From: Flavobacterium frigidarium DSM 17623
GTDB taxonomy: Bacteria > Bacteroidota > Bacteroidia > Flavobacteriales > Flavobacteriaceae
Assembly (NCBI RefSeq): GCF_000425505.1
Contig: NZ_AUDO01000011.1
Coordinates: 89,382 to 153,381, forward strand
Reading direction: 5' to 3'
DNA length: 64,000 nt
Shown: piece by piece, positions 1 through 9,285 of the stretch
How positions within the stretch are numbered: position 1 is the stretch's first letter
Layout: every line of letters begins with the position of its first letter
Notes under the pieces: model-generated
Database searches by the model: none
Seen by the model: only the letters and a program-made list of their open reading frames with translations
Told to the model about the DNA's origin: nothing
Position numbers and translations under genes: made by a program

Positions 1-762
1 TGCTTTATCCACACTAGAATTTTCTGAGGCAATACGCTCTTCTTTTTTCTCTAAGTAGTAAGAGTAATTTCCTTTGTATTGGTATAGTTTTCCGTTGTCT
101 AATTCGATGATTTCATTACAAACACGCTCTAAGAAGAAACGGTCGTGTGTTACCATGAACAACGTAATATTTTCTTTGGTAAAATAACTTTCTAACCATT
201 CGATCATTTCTAAATCCAAGTGATTCGTAGGTTCATCTAAGATAAGTAAGTCGGGACGGTTAATTAAAATGATAGCTAGTGACAAACGCTTTTTTTGCCC
301 TCCAGAAAGATTTTTGACTTTCAGCTTAAAGTCTTCCAACTTTAATTTAAACAAAATTTGCTTGTATTGTGTTTCAAAATCCCATGCATTGTGTTGGTCC
401 ATTCCATCAAAGGCTTTTTGATAAGCTTCTTCGTCTTCTGGATTTTCTAACGCTTTTTCGTAGGCTTCGATAACTTTTAAAGTCTCATTATCTGATGCAA
501 AAATACTTTCTTCAATGGTCAACTCATCTTGTAAGTTGTTGTTTTGAGATAAAAAGGCCATTCTAATTCCTTTACGCAATACCACTTGCCCAGTATCAGG
601 TTCGTCAAGGCCATTAATGATGCTCATAATGGTCGTTTTTCCAGAACCGTTTTTAGCTATAAAAGCTATTTTTTGGTCCTTATTAATTCCAAACGAGATG
701 TCTTTAAAAAGGGTGCGTTCTCCAAACGACTTTGAAATATTCTCAACAGATAAGTAATTCAT
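1..762 (-). CDS. ABC-F family ATP-binding protein (N-terminal part, cut by window edge)
   Basis: Soluble ABC-F ATPase of the kind that acts on the ribosome (translation factor or antibiotic protection), not a transporter, since no membrane segment is seen. The 254 visible codons contain the first nucleotide-binding domain. It has a Walker A-like NGSGKT at about residues 38-43, the ABC signature LSGGQKKRLSLA, the Walker B segment LLILDEPTNHLD typical of ABC-F proteins, and the beginning of the interdomain linker, rich in Glu and Lys. The start at 762 gives the usual N-terminus MNYLSVENISKSFG. The C-terminal half lies beyond position 1. Family membership is clear; the subfamily (EttA, Uup or other) cannot be decided from this half. 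Confidence 0.9.
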   Translation of the reverse strand, partial: MNYLSVENISKSFGERTLFKDISFGINKDQKIAFIAKNGSGKTTIMSIINGLDEPDTGQVVLRKGIRMAFLSQNNNLQDELTIEESIFASDNETLKVIEAYEKALENPEDEEAYQKAFDGMDQHNAWDFETQYKQILFKLKLEDFKLKVKNLSGGQKKRLSLAIILINRPDLLILDEPTNHLDLEMIEWLESYFTKENITLFMVTHDRFFLERVCNEIIELDNGKLYQYKGNYSYYLEKKEERIASENSSVDKA

Positions 763-987
763 GCGTGTAACTAGATGTATTTGTTATTTTTAGTGTGGTT
801 TGAGCACTAATTTATGCCATTAAAAACTTTATAGCATAGTGCCAAAAAAAAACCACCGTGCAAAGGTAGTTTATTATTTTTAGGTTAAAATTATTTGCAA
901 ACAAGAACTTTGTCTATAGCAGTGATATTTAATGAGAAAGAGCAAATTTGACATTATTGAGTAGCACAAATTACCATATTTTAAAGA

Positions 988-2259
988 TTACAGCAATTTA
1001 AGCAAGGCAAGAATAACACCCACGAGACCTCCAACTACAGCGCCGTTCAATCGAATGTATTGTAAATCGTTCCCCACTTTATCCTCGATTTGAGCTACTA
1101 GTTCTTTATTGTTTAATTTCATCATGCTCTCGCGAACCATATTTCCAATTTCACTGTGAAATTTTACTAGCATTTCTGAAATTGTTGTGCGCATCCAATT
1201 ATTCATTTTTTGTTGTGCGGCTGCATCCTGATTTAAGTCATCTATTAATTTTTTTGCATTCGAAATGAAAAATTGCACTAACGAACTTTCTTCATTTTGA
1301 AGTTGTGAGGCTAATGTTTGCTTAGAATTTTGCAGTAGTTTTTCAATCACATTTTCTGAAGCGATGTGTTGCATTGCAGTCTCTTTTAAATTGTCAATTA
1401 ATTGCGTTGCTTTTTCATCTCCTGCTGTTAGTTGGTGTGCAAATTCCAAAATCCATGTATCAAATTTTAATCGAATGGGATGCGACGGATCTGTTTTTGC
1501 TTCCTTTAAAATTTCAGTAGCTTTTTCGAGCAATTCCTCCGATATTATATCTAAGTCGATACCACCACTTTTTTTAGCTAAGAACAAAGTCGCTTTTTTA
1601 AGAAAGCCTTTGTGACCATATTCTTCGGCAACAACGCTTAGTTTTTCGAGTAGTAAATTTTTAGTCTCTGGATTAGCTATTGAATGTGCTGTTTCTTCAA
1701 TTATTAATTCCCAAATTTTATGATGATCCCCGTTTTTAATGGCATTTTCCATCCAGTTTCCTACGGGCGTGTTTAAATCAATTGTTGCAATTTGTTCTTT
1801 TATTATTTTTTGTAACGCTTTCGCGAAAGCGGGATTATCGAGTTCGTTCACAAATTTCATGGCAATATCCTGAATAATTCTAAGCGCATTTTGTTGGTTT
1901 TTTGGTTGTTGTAAAAAATCCAAAATTGTTTTTGCCAGATCAACTTGCTGTAGTTTTTCGGTGATAATTTCTGGTGACAGCCATTTATTGGTAACCAGAT
2001 CTACGATGCCTTCTGTAAGTTTCTCTCTGTTTTTTGCTATGATATTAGTGTGTTTTCGAACAAACGGAATCGGAATTTCATGAAATAATGCACTTACAGC
2101 AAACCAATCAGCAAATCCACCTATGGTTGCAGCCTCAAAACCTGCCGTTACAATGTGCCAAGCTTGGTGGTTTATAATACCAAATCGTAGCAAACTTTCG
2201 AATAAAACCAAACCGCCAAAGGCGATTAATAAAGAAATGGATCCGAGATTGTTTTTCAT
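988..2259 (-). CDS. DUF445 family membrane protein
   Basis: A 423-residue protein of the DUF445 family. It has an N-terminal hydrophobic segment (about residues 7-25), then a short conserved stretch with GGFADWFAVSALF (about 47-59), a long helical, charged middle part, and a C-terminal hydrophobic helix (about 403-423, ending in LALLKLL). The layout suggests a membrane-anchored protein with a large helical domain. The molecular function of the family is unknown. The ATG at 2259 directly precedes the hydrophobic segment. The gene stands alone, divergent from nothing nearby, and no terminator is obvious. Confidence 0.8.
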   Translation of the reverse strand: MKNNLGSISLLIAFGGLVLFESLLRFGIINHQAWHIVTAGFEAATIGGFADWFAVSALFHEIPIPFVRKHTNIIAKNREKLTEGIVDLVTNKWLSPEIITEKLQQVDLAKTILDFLQQPKNQQNALRIIQDIAMKFVNELDNPAFAKALQKIIKEQIATIDLNTPVGNWMENAIKNGDHHKIWELIIEETAHSIANPETKNLLLEKLSVVAEEYGHKGFLKKATLFLAKKSGGIDLDIISEELLEKATEILKEAKTDPSHPIRLKFDTWILEFAHQLTAGDEKATQLIDNLKETAMQHIASENVIEKLLQNSKQTLASQLQNEESSLVQFFISNAKKLIDDLNQDAAAQQKMNNWMRTTISEMLVKFHSEIGNMVRESMMKLNNKELVAQIEDKVGNDLQYIRLNGAVVGGLVGVILALLKLL

Positions 2260-2398
2260 GATGACTATTTTATGACAGCTTTTGCGATTTACTAATTAGA
2301 AAAGTACGGATTTATCGACTGAATTTGTGCAAAGAAATGGTTATTTATATTTTGCTATGATAGAAGTTTGAAAAGCAGCGGCACAAACTATCGTAATG

Positions 2399-3349
2399 TT
2401 AAGGCAAATATGTACTCAAATCTAGCTGATGTAGCTTTGGTGTACTATTTAAGAAAGGTTTTCTGGAAAATTGTTCATTAGTGATATAATAATGAATCCC
2501 ATCAGTAGTTGTAATTCCTTCGACTTGATGAAAGGGGAGACGCAGTTTGATTTTTCGTTTATTTCCAGAGAAAAAATTGTTGCCTTTAAAATCAGATAGT
2601 ATGTATAGAAATGGTTGCAATGTTTTACTATAACCCGTCAACACAATGGCATTTTTAATAGGGTTGTAATTGGCATCTGTGATCAAGCCGTCAATATCTA
2701 AGGAACCTAATCTTGTAGCGAGTTGTTTTCCGGGATTGTTGGGCAATTGGTAAACTGTCGTAGCGCCAGAATCCCATTGTTTATTAAATAGAAAAATAGC
2801 GCCATCTTTGATGATGAATGCCTCACAATCAAAGTCGGTTGCATTTGCTCTAGAAACTTTGAGATTTTTTTGATCGCTATATGTAAATGAAATAGTATCG
2901 ATTTGTTGTTTACTATCGAATAAGCTGTTTTTTGCAATTTTTAAAATATGTAAGTCGGTTCTATTTCCAGAGACATTGTTCCCAAAATCACCTATGTAAA
3001 TGCTAGTGCTGTCTTGAGTAATTGCTTCCCAATCGGTATTGTTTACCCCTTTTATAGTGACCGTTTTTATGATTTTACCATTGTTATCGAGACCATACAA
3101 GCTTGTGTCAGCATTGTCATTAAAAGTCCATAAAAGGGAATCGAAATACAATATACCAGAAGTTTCTTTTACTTTATTAGAAAGTTCGCTTGATTTAAGC
3201 GTAGCTACTTTGACAGATTTGTAGTTGCAACTACCATCATTGACAGTAGCATCTGGATTATAATTTATTGAAAGCGGATCAGTACAACCTGAAATTTGGC
3301 TGTAGGAACTAGCTGAAAGAAATAATAATAGCAATGAGAGTATTTTCAT
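2399..3349 (-). CDS. Secreted protein with GCTD-type repeat and a propeller-like C-terminus, function unknown
   Basis: The frame is open from 3397, but the ATG at 3349 is preferred because it places a clean signal peptide at the N-terminus (MKILSLLLLFLSASSYSQ). Just after cleavage comes a cysteine-bracketed segment (GCTDPLSINYNPDATVNDG then SC). It resembles the short repeats found singly or in tandem in many secreted Bacteroidota proteins. The remaining roughly 260 residues show recurring beta-rich segments (for example WEAITQDSTSIYIGDFGNN, then a late EGITTTDGIHYYITNEQ) that suggest a beta-propeller. No catalytic motif was recognised. About 317 residues; function unknown. Confidence 0.75.
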   Translation of the reverse strand: MKILSLLLLFLSASSYSQISGCTDPLSINYNPDATVNDGSCNYKSVKVATLKSSELSNKVKETSGILYFDSLLWTFNDNADTSLYGLDNNGKIIKTVTIKGVNNTDWEAITQDSTSIYIGDFGNNVSGNRTDLHILKIAKNSLFDSKQQIDTISFTYSDQKNLKVSRANATDFDCEAFIIKDGAIFLFNKQWDSGATTVYQLPNNPGKQLATRLGSLDIDGLITDANYNPIKNAIVLTGYSKTLQPFLYILSDFKGNNFFSGNKRKIKLRLPFHQVEGITTTDGIHYYITNEQFSRKPFLNSTPKLHQLDLSTYLP

Positions 3350-3779
3350 AACTCCAAAAGTAAAGCTTTCTGAAAAATTTAAAATAAGAAAAAACAATCT
3401 TTAAGAAAGTGTTATGAGTTGCAGTTTTGATTGGCGCAAAGAAAAACAAAAGGTTAATCTGCACTAAAAAAATTGTCGTATGCTTTAATTGACAAGGAAA
3501 ATACTGTAAATTCGTCAAGAAATGAAATAAAAAATCATGTAAAACCAGATTGATTTAATGAATACGACCTATTTATTATTAATTATGTTTTTGTATCACA
3601 GTGATTTATGTAATTATAGGACCGATATTTTATCAATATGCTCAATGAGTAGTTAAAATAATATTGAGAATACCTAGTATGCTAAAATTGAGTGAAAAAT
3701 TATATTAAATGTAATTTATGTTCAAAATATTTAGTAATTTCGCAAACTGAAAACTAAAACCACCTTTTAGGTTAACAAT
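3350..3779. other. Intergenic region of 430 bp without a recognised gene
   Basis: AT-rich spacer between the divergent secreted-protein gene and the E2 acyltransferase gene. A weak -7-like box (TAATTTCG, 3735-3742) lies 38 bases before the E2 start and may be its promoter. No RNA gene, repeat or coding frame with a credible start was seen. Confidence 0.5.
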
Positions 3780-5099
3780 ATGGCAAGATTTGAATTAAAA
3801 CTTCCAAAAATGGGAGAAAGCGTCGCAGAAGCAACCATTACAAACTGGTTGAAAGAAGTAGGTGACAAAATTGAAGCTGACGAAGCAGTACTTGAAATCG
3901 CTACTGATAAAGTGGATAGTGAGGTGCCTAGTGAAGTCTCAGGTGTATTGGTAGAACAATTATTTGGAAAAGACGATCTAGTTCAAGTGGGTCAGACCAT
4001 TGCGATAATAGAAACAGAAGATGGTGAAGCAACTACAGAGGTAAAAGAAGAAGTTACTCCTGAAGCGGTAGCCGAAGTTTCAAAAACAGTTGATGCAGCA
4101 AAAGATAGTGTAGCAAGTCCAAGTGATCTGGCTGCTGATTATGCTGATTCAGATAAATTCTTTTCTCCATTAGTAAAAAATATTGCTAAGGAAGAAGGCG
4201 TTTCTGTAACTGAGCTTGAAGGAATTTCAGGAACAGGTAAAGAAGGGCGTGTTACTAAAAATGATATTTTAGATTACGTAAAAAATAAAGATTCGCAAGC
4301 AGTTGCTGCGCCACAAAAAGCGGTAGCGCCTCAAAAAGCAACTCCAGCTCCAGCGGTAGCACAAAAAGCGGCACCAGTATCTGTAAATGGTGGTGATGAA
4401 GTAGTAGAAATGGACAGAATGCGTAAGCTTATTTCTGGATACATGACTGCTTCTGTTCAAACATCGGCTCATGTGCAGTCCTTTATCGAAGTTGATGTAA
4501 CTAACATCGTGAAATGGAGAGAGAAAAATAAAAGTGCTTTCGAAAAAAGAGAAGGTGAGAAGTTGACTTACACACCTATTTTTATGGAAGCTGTTGCAAA
4601 AGCAATTAAGGATTATCCTGGAATAAATATTGCTGTTGACGGAGATTACATCATCAAAAAGAAAAATATAAACCTAGGGATGGCTGCTGCTTTACCAAAT
4701 GGAAACTTAATTGTTCCAGTAATTAAAAATGCAGATCAGTTGAATTTAGTGGGTATGGCTAAGGCAGTAAATGACTTAGGAACCCGCGCTAAAATGGGTA
4801 AATTAAAACCAGACGACACACAAGGAGGAACGTACACGGTAACAAACGTAGGTACTTTTGGAAGTGTTTTTGGGACACCAATTATCAATCAACCGCAAGT
4901 AGGTATTCTAGCTTTAGGTGCCATTAGAAAAGTACCTGCAGTAATTGAAACTCCAGAGGGAGATTTTATTGGTATTCGTCAAAAAATGTTCTTATCACAC
5001 AGTTATGACCACCGTGTTGTAGATGGTGCGTTAGGAGGTAGTTTTGTTAAAAGAGTAGCAGAATATTTAGAAGCATTTGATGTCAATAGAGATTTGTAA
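3780..5099 (+). CDS. 2-oxo acid dehydrogenase E2 component (lipoyl dihydrolipoamide acyltransferase)
   Basis: The E2 core enzyme of a 2-oxo acid dehydrogenase complex, which transfers the acyl group from lipoate to CoA. The domain order is complete over 439 residues. A lipoyl domain comes first, with the modified lysine in EIATDKVDSEVPS (K44). An Ala/Pro/Lys-rich linker follows, then a peripheral subunit-binding domain (about 127-170, with SPLVKNIAKEEGV) and a second Ala/Pro linker. Last is the catalytic domain with the HxxxDG motif at H411 and D415 (DHRVVDG). No E1 or E3 gene is adjacent, so whether the substrate is branched-chain 2-oxo acids or 2-oxoglutarate cannot be told here. A rho-independent terminator follows at 5121. 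Confidence 0.92.
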   Translation: MARFELKLPKMGESVAEATITNWLKEVGDKIEADEAVLEIATDKVDSEVPSEVSGVLVEQLFGKDDLVQVGQTIAIIETEDGEATTEVKEEVTPEAVAEVSKTVDAAKDSVASPSDLAADYADSDKFFSPLVKNIAKEEGVSVTELEGISGTGKEGRVTKNDILDYVKNKDSQAVAAPQKAVAPQKATPAPAVAQKAAPVSVNGGDEVVEMDRMRKLISGYMTASVQTSAHVQSFIEVDVTNIVKWREKNKSAFEKREGEKLTYTPIFMEAVAKAIKDYPGINIAVDGDYIIKKKNINLGMAAALPNGNLIVPVIKNADQLNLVGMAKAVNDLGTRAKMGKLKPDDTQGGTYTVTNVGTFGSVFGTPIINQPQVGILALGAIRKVPAVIETPEGDFIGIRQKMFLSHSYDHRVVDGALGGSFVKRVAEYLEAFDVNRDL

Positions 5100-5120
5100 T
5101 AAATGCCTTTGTATAATGAT

Positions 5121-5156
5121 AAAAAACCCGATAGTTGTTGTAGCTATCGGGTTTTT
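5121..5156 (+). terminator. Rho-independent terminator after the E2 gene
   Basis: The inverted repeat AACCCGATAG ... CTATCGGGTT with a short loop is followed by a T run. It sits 22 bases after the E2 stop codon. Confidence 0.85.
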
Positions 5157-5239
5157 GCTTTTGAGGTATTGGAGTGTGAAATTTAGTATTTTCGATAATT
5201 TAATGTCGGTTTCCATAATTAAATTCCATTGCAATCGTT

Positions 5240-5247
5240 TATATTTG
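5240..5247 (+). promoter_or_regulatory. Bacteroidota -7 promoter box (TATATTTG)
   Basis: An exact TAnnTTTG match 20 bases before the ATG of the exonuclease gene. No clear TTG -33 element is present at the usual spacing. Confidence 0.5.
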
Positions 5248-5267
5248 TAATCAATCAAACATTAAAA

Positions 5268-6041
5268 ATGGAACTTAAACTCAATAAACCAATTTGCTTT
5301 TTCGATCTTGAAACTACTGGAATCGATATTGGAAAAGATAGAATTGTTGAAATATCAATATTTAAAGTTTTTCCTAACGGGAATAAAGAAAGCAAAACGT
5401 GGTTAGTGAATCCTACTATTCCAATTCCGGCGCAAACAACTGCGGTTCACGGTATCACAAATGAAAAAGTAGCTAACGAACCTACCTTTAATGAACTTGC
5501 TCCACAGGTGTACAATATGATTAAAGACAGTGATTTGGCTGGTTTTAATTCAGATCGTTTTGATATTCCTTTATTGGCCGAAGAATTGTTGCGTGCAGGA
5601 GTAGATTTTGATATGAAAAACAAGGTTTCGGTAGATGTGCAAACAATCTTTCATAAAAAGGAAGAGCGTACATTAGGAGCGGCATTAAAATTTTACTGTG
5701 GTAAAAGCTTAGAAAACGCACATTCTGCAGAAGCAGATACAATGGCGACTTACGAGATTCTGTTAGCGCAGTTAGACCGTTATCCTGATTTAGAAAATGA
5801 TATGAAATCACTTTCTGAATTTTCTACTCGAAAGAAAAATGCTGATTTTGCTGGAATGATTTCATTTGATAAAGATGGAAACGAAATCTTTTCTTTTGGT
5901 AAACACAGAGGAACAAAAGTCGAAACAGTCTTAGAGTCAGAGCCGGGGTATTTTAGTTGGATTCAAAATGCTGATTTCCCTTTGTATACTAAGAAGGTTT
6001 TAACGGCAATTAAGCTTAGAAAAATGAATACTAAAAACTAA
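5268..6041 (+). CDS. DEDDh 3'-5' exonuclease with C-terminal DUF3820-like segment
   Basis: A DnaQ-type exonuclease. The catalytic acidic residues are visible in FFDLETTGIDIG (ExoI), in AGFNSDRFDIPLL (ExoII) and in HSAEADTMATYEIL (ExoIII, with the DEDDh histidine). After about residue 185 comes a short module with FSFGKHRGTKVETVLESEP and a YFSWIQ segment, resembling the DUF3820 domain found fused to such nucleases. The ATG at 5268 was chosen over an upstream TTG at 5229 because the family begins close to KPICFFDLETTG and because a -7 promoter box lies at 5240-5247, inside the longer frame. It is probably a housekeeping DNA repair or polymerase III epsilon-like nuclease; the exact substrate is unknown. 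Confidence 0.88.
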   Translation: MELKLNKPICFFDLETTGIDIGKDRIVEISIFKVFPNGNKESKTWLVNPTIPIPAQTTAVHGITNEKVANEPTFNELAPQVYNMIKDSDLAGFNSDRFDIPLLAEELLRAGVDFDMKNKVSVDVQTIFHKKEERTLGAALKFYCGKSLENAHSAEADTMATYEILLAQLDRYPDLENDMKSLSEFSTRKKNADFAGMISFDKDGNEIFSFGKHRGTKVETVLESEPGYFSWIQNADFPLYTKKVLTAIKLRKMNTKN

Positions 6042-6096
6042 GTAATTAGTGAGATAGACTATTTAATAATTACTAATTGCAATTCAATATAAAGAA

Positions 6097-6708
6097 ATGA
6101 AAATAATTTGCATAGGTAGAAATTATACCGAACATATCGCAGAATTAAAGAATGAGCGTCCTACTGAGCCTGTTGTTTTCATGAAGCCTGATTCGGCGAT
6201 ATTGTTAAAACAACATCCGTTTGTTATTCCTGAATTTTCTAGTGATATTCACCATGAGATCGAAATTGTGGTGAAAATCAATAAAGTAGGTAAGTATATC
6301 GAGCCAAAATTTGCTCATAGATATTATGAAGAAATAACGGTGGGAATTGATTTTACAGCTAGAGATTTGCAATCAAACTTAAAAGAAAAAGGCCTTCCAT
6401 GGGAAAAAGCAAAGGCATTTGACGGATCTGCAGTGGTAGGAGAATTTTTAGATAAATCCCAATTTAGTTCGCTAGAAAACCTTACTTTTGAACTAACTAA
6501 TAATAATAAAACTGTTCAAAAAGGAAATTCGAGTTTTATGTTGTGGCAAATAGATGAGCTTATCGCTTATGTATCTCAATATTTTACTTTAAAAATTGGA
6601 GATCTTATTTTCACGGGAACACCCGCGGGAGTAGCAGCAGTAGCAGAGGATGATGTATTAGAAGGATTTTTAGAAGGACAAAAACTATTTAGAATACAAG
6701 TAAAATAA
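6097..6708 (+). CDS. Fumarylacetoacetate hydrolase family protein
   Basis: A 203-residue FAH-superfamily enzyme of the short acylpyruvase/YcgM-like type. The metal-binding and catalytic motifs are visible: HHEIEIVVKINKVG, GIDFTARDLQ with KEKGLPWEKAKAFDGSAVVG, and the C-terminal IGDLIFTGTPAGV. Such enzymes cleave C-C bonds of acylpyruvates or decarboxylate oxaloacetate; the substrate cannot be read from sequence. The stop codon overlaps the ATG of the following Hpt gene by one base (TAATG), so the two are probably translationally coupled. Confidence 0.88.
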   Translation: MKIICIGRNYTEHIAELKNERPTEPVVFMKPDSAILLKQHPFVIPEFSSDIHHEIEIVVKINKVGKYIEPKFAHRYYEEITVGIDFTARDLQSNLKEKGLPWEKAKAFDGSAVVGEFLDKSQFSSLENLTFELTNNNKTVQKGNSSFMLWQIDELIAYVSQYFTLKIGDLIFTGTPAGVAAVAEDDVLEGFLEGQKLFRIQVK

Positions 6709-7052
6709 TGGCTTTAAACTACAACCTTTCAAAAGTGTACGCACTTTCAGATAACGACCCAGAGTTTGTAAATGAAATTTTGACTCTTTTTGTGACCGAA
6801 GTTCCTGATGATTTAAAACAAATTAAAGAAGGAATTAAAAAAAAGGATCATAAACATGCATATGCTTATGCTCACAAAATAAAACCAACGTTAGATTTAC
6901 TTGGTTTAAACGTAGCTTTTGAAGAAATCTTGCAGGTAGAGGCATGGACAAAAACAGAGGGAAAGAAAAAAGAAATAGAGCATACTTTTGAAAGTATCAA
7001 GACACAGGTGAAAGAAGCAATCAAAGAGATTAAAAAAGATTTTGATCTTTAA
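6708..7052 (+). CDS. Hpt domain phosphotransfer protein
   Basis: A stand-alone histidine phosphotransfer domain of 114 residues, all helical. The phosphorylatable histidine lies in AYAHKIKPTLDLLG (about residue 58), the standard Hpt signature. It would relay phosphate between a hybrid kinase and a response regulator. The nearest hybrid kinase in the window is at 31874, but no direct link is visible. It is coupled to the FAH gene by a one-base overlap and closed by a terminator at 7088, so the two form a two-gene operon. Confidence 0.82.
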   Translation: MALNYNLSKVYALSDNDPEFVNEILTLFVTEVPDDLKQIKEGIKKKDHKHAYAYAHKIKPTLDLLGLNVAFEEILQVEAWTKTEGKKKEIEHTFESIKTQVKEAIKEIKKDFDL

Positions 7053-7087
7053 GATTTAAGGTTGTCTTGTTAAAATAAAAAATAGAA

Positions 7088-7127
7088 ATTCAATATTCAG
7101 TGCTGGCATTGAGTGTTGAATTTTCTT
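7088..7127 (+). terminator. Terminator hairpin after the FAH-Hpt operon
   Basis: Twelve paired bases including three G-T pairs (ATTCAATATTCA with TGAGTGTTGAAT) around a 10-base loop, followed by a T-rich tail. Confidence 0.6.
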
Positions 7128-7159
7128 TATATGATAAAATCTAAATTTACAATTGCGGG

Positions 7160-8413
7160 ATGAAAGCAACGATAATAACCATAGGAGACGAGATATTAAT
7201 TGGTCAAATTGTAGATACTAATTCAGGGTTTATAGCCAAATCGCTAGACAGGATAGGAGTTGAGATTACTGAGATGATTTCGATAAGCGATGACAAGCAA
7301 CACATTCTGAATACCTTTGAAAAATTGCAAGATAATGTAGACTTAGTGTTGATTACTGGAGGATTAGGACCAACAAAAGATGACGTTACTAAGAAGACTT
7401 TTTGTGATTATTTTGAAGACGAATTAATTGTTGATCAAAAAGTATTGGCCCACGTAACTGAATTGATTGAAGGTTTCTATAACCGACCAATCACGCAGAT
7501 GAACAAAGATCAAGCTTTAGTTCCTTCAAAAGCGACGGTGCTTCATAATAAAGTAGGTACTGCCCCAGGAATGTGGGTAAAAAAGGGAAACACAGTTTTT
7601 GTGTCTTTACCCGGAGTGCCATATGAAATGAAGTATTTAGTCGAAAACGAAGTTGTTCCAAAGATTGTTAAAGAGTATAGTAGACCCTATATCATTCATA
7701 AAACGGTATTGACCTACGGGCAGGGTGAAAGTATGGTTGCTGAGCGTATTGAGGCTTGGGAAGACAGTTTGCCTTCATTTTTGAGACTAGCTTATTTGCC
7801 TAGTCCTGGTCGTGTTAAATTGCGACTCTCAGCTCGCGGAACAGATAAAGAGTTTCTCGATGCTGAATTAGAAAAACATTTGCTTTCTTTGGCAGTAATT
7901 ATAAGCGACATCATTGTTGGTTATGAAGAGGATGAAACCATCGAAGTAATGTTGGCAGCAGCTTTGCAAAAGCAGGGTAAAACGATTGCTACGGCAGAAA
8001 GTTGCTCGGGCGGATCGATTGCTTCATTAATTGCGGCTGTTCCTGGTGTGTCAAGTTGTTTTAAAGGAAGTGTTGTAGCTTATGATACTCAAATTAAAAC
8101 TGCCGTTTTAGGAATTCCAGAAGCGATGATTGAAGAGTTTTCGGTGGTGAGTGCAACCGTTGCAAAGGCGATGGCTTTGAGTGTTCAAAAGATGATGCAA
8201 TCTGATTATGCGATTGCAACGACGGGTAATGCGGGTCCTTCAAAAGGGGATTCTGATGCTGAAATTGGAACAGTTTTTATTGCATTGGCAACTCCGGACG
8301 AAGTTATTGTCGAAGAATTTAATTTTGGCCAACCACGTGAGAAAGTGATAGATAGAACGGTGTATAAGAGTTTAGAAATGCTACAGAAAGAAATTTTTAA
8401 AAATGTCCTTTAA
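7160..8413 (+). CDS. cinA: CinA family nicotinamide-nucleotide amidohydrolase
   Basis: A two-domain CinA protein, 417 residues, the normal full length. The N-terminal molybdopterin-binding-like domain carries [16 protein letters not shown], the segment [16 protein letters not shown] and [12 protein letters not shown]. The C-terminal PncC-type amidase domain starts near residue 255, with [16 protein letters not shown] and a later [11 protein letters not shown]. The enzyme removes the amide from nicotinamide mononucleotide and clears damaged pyridine nucleotides. It is followed after 72 bases by the ribosomal protein genes. Confidence 0.93.
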   Translation: MKATIITIGDEILIGQIVDTNSGFIAKSLDRIGVEITEMISISDDKQHILNTFEKLQDNVDLVLITGGLGPTKDDVTKKTFCDYFEDELIVDQKVLAHVTELIEGFYNRPITQMNKDQALVPSKATVLHNKVGTAPGMWVKKGNTVFVSLPGVPYEMKYLVENEVVPKIVKEYSRPYIIHKTVLTYGQGESMVAERIEAWEDSLPSFLRLAYLPSPGRVKLRLSARGTDKEFLDAELEKHLLSLAVIISDIIVGYEEDETIEVMLAAALQKQGKTIATAESCSGGSIASLIAAVPGVSSCFKGSVVAYDTQIKTAVLGIPEAMIEEFSVVSATVAKAMALSVQKMMQSDYAIATTGNAGPSKGDSDAEIGTVFIALATPDEVIVEEFNFGQPREKVIDRTVYKSLEMLQKEIFKNVL

Positions 8414-8485
8414 ATATTTTGCTTAATAGGTTTATTTTTCTTTTCTTTGCACCCTGATTTTGAATAACGATAAAAGATAAGTATA

Positions 8486-8722
8486 ATGTCAAGAGTTTGT
8501 GACCTTACAGGTAAAAGAGCGATGGTAGGAAATAACGTTTCTCACGCTATGAATAAAACTAAGAGAAAATTTTCTGTTAACTTAGTGAAAAAGCGTTTTT
8601 ATCTTCCAGAAGAAGATAGATGGATTACTCTTAGAGTAGCAGCATCTACGATAAAAACAATTAACAAAAATGGAATTGCAGCTGTTTTGAAAAAAGCACA
8701 AACGCAAGGGTTTATTAAATAA
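8486..8722 (+). CDS. rpmB: 50S ribosomal protein L28
   Basis: 78 residues, complete, with the characteristic N-terminus [20 protein letters not shown] and the basic middle part ([15 protein letters not shown]). First gene of the L28-L33-DUF4295 cluster that is conserved in Bacteroidota. It lies 28 bases before rpmG. Confidence 0.97.
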   Translation: MSRVCDLTGKRAMVGNNVSHAMNKTKRKFSVNLVKKRFYLPEEDRWITLRVAASTIKTINKNGIAAVLKKAQTQGFIK

Positions 8723-8750
8723 ACTTTTTCCAACATAAAAAAATAGCAAG

Positions 8751-8933
8751 ATGGCAAAGAAAGGTAATAGAATCCAAGTAATTTTAGAATGTACTGAGCA
8801 CAAGACAACAGGTGTTGCTGGAACTTCAAGATACATTACAACAAAGAACAAGAAAAACACTCCAGATAGATTAGAGATTAAGAAATTTAATCCAGTTTTG
8901 AAACGTGTGACTCTTCACAAAGAAATTAAATAA
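8751..8933 (+). CDS. rpmG: 50S ribosomal protein L33
   Basis: 60 residues, complete. It begins [18 protein letters not shown] and ends [14 protein letters not shown], as expected for L33. The zinc-binding CxxC pairs of the C+ form are absent (one Cys only), so this is the zinc-independent form. Same operon as rpmB. Confidence 0.96.
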   Translation: MAKKGNRIQVILECTEHKTTGVAGTSRYITTKNKKNTPDRLEIKKFNPVLKRVTLHKEIK

Positions 8934-9007
8934 TAATTAGAGATTTAAATATCTTCTCAGATGGATTCATTTAGAGAGTATATTAAAATACATATAACAT
9001 TTAAATC

Positions 9008-9160
9008 ATGGCAAAGAAAACAGTAGCAACGTTACAAACTTCTTCTAAGAGATTATCAAAAGCCATCAAAATGGTGAAATCTCCAAAAACTGGTGCATAT
9101 ACTTTCGTAGAAACTATTATAGCTCCTGAGTTAGTTGATGAATTCTTGAAAAAGAAATAA
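9008..9160 (+). CDS. DUF4295 family small basic protein
   Basis: A 50-residue basic protein starting MAKKTVATLQTSSKRLSKA and ending DEFLKKK. It belongs to DUF4295, a Bacteroidota family almost always found directly downstream of rpmB and rpmG, as here (74 bases after rpmG). Its size, charge and place suggest a ribosome-associated protein; this is an inference, and no function is established from the sequence. A strong terminator follows at 9181. Confidence 0.88.
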   Translation: MAKKTVATLQTSSKRLSKAIKMVKSPKTGAYTFVETIIAPELVDEFLKKK

Positions 9161-9180
9161 TTAACAAAAGCATTATATAG

Positions 9181-9215
9181 AAAAGCTACTTTCATTCGGA
9201 AGTAGCTTTTTTATT
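9181..9215 (+). terminator. Terminator of the ribosomal protein cluster
   Basis: A perfect 11-base inverted repeat (AAAAGCTACTT / AAGTAGCTTTT) is followed by more T residues, 20 bases after the DUF4295 stop. Confidence 0.9.
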
Positions 9216-9285
9216 TTCTATCTTTACCGATTAGAAATAGTATTAGTTCATTGTGTCTAATACTCCATTTTAATATGTTTACACT

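Noticed and set aside
3355..3362. TACTTTTG -7-like box on the minus strand, 5 bases before the ATG at 3349
   Set aside because: It would give an almost leaderless transcript and has no -33 partner; the match is probably chance in AT-rich DNA.
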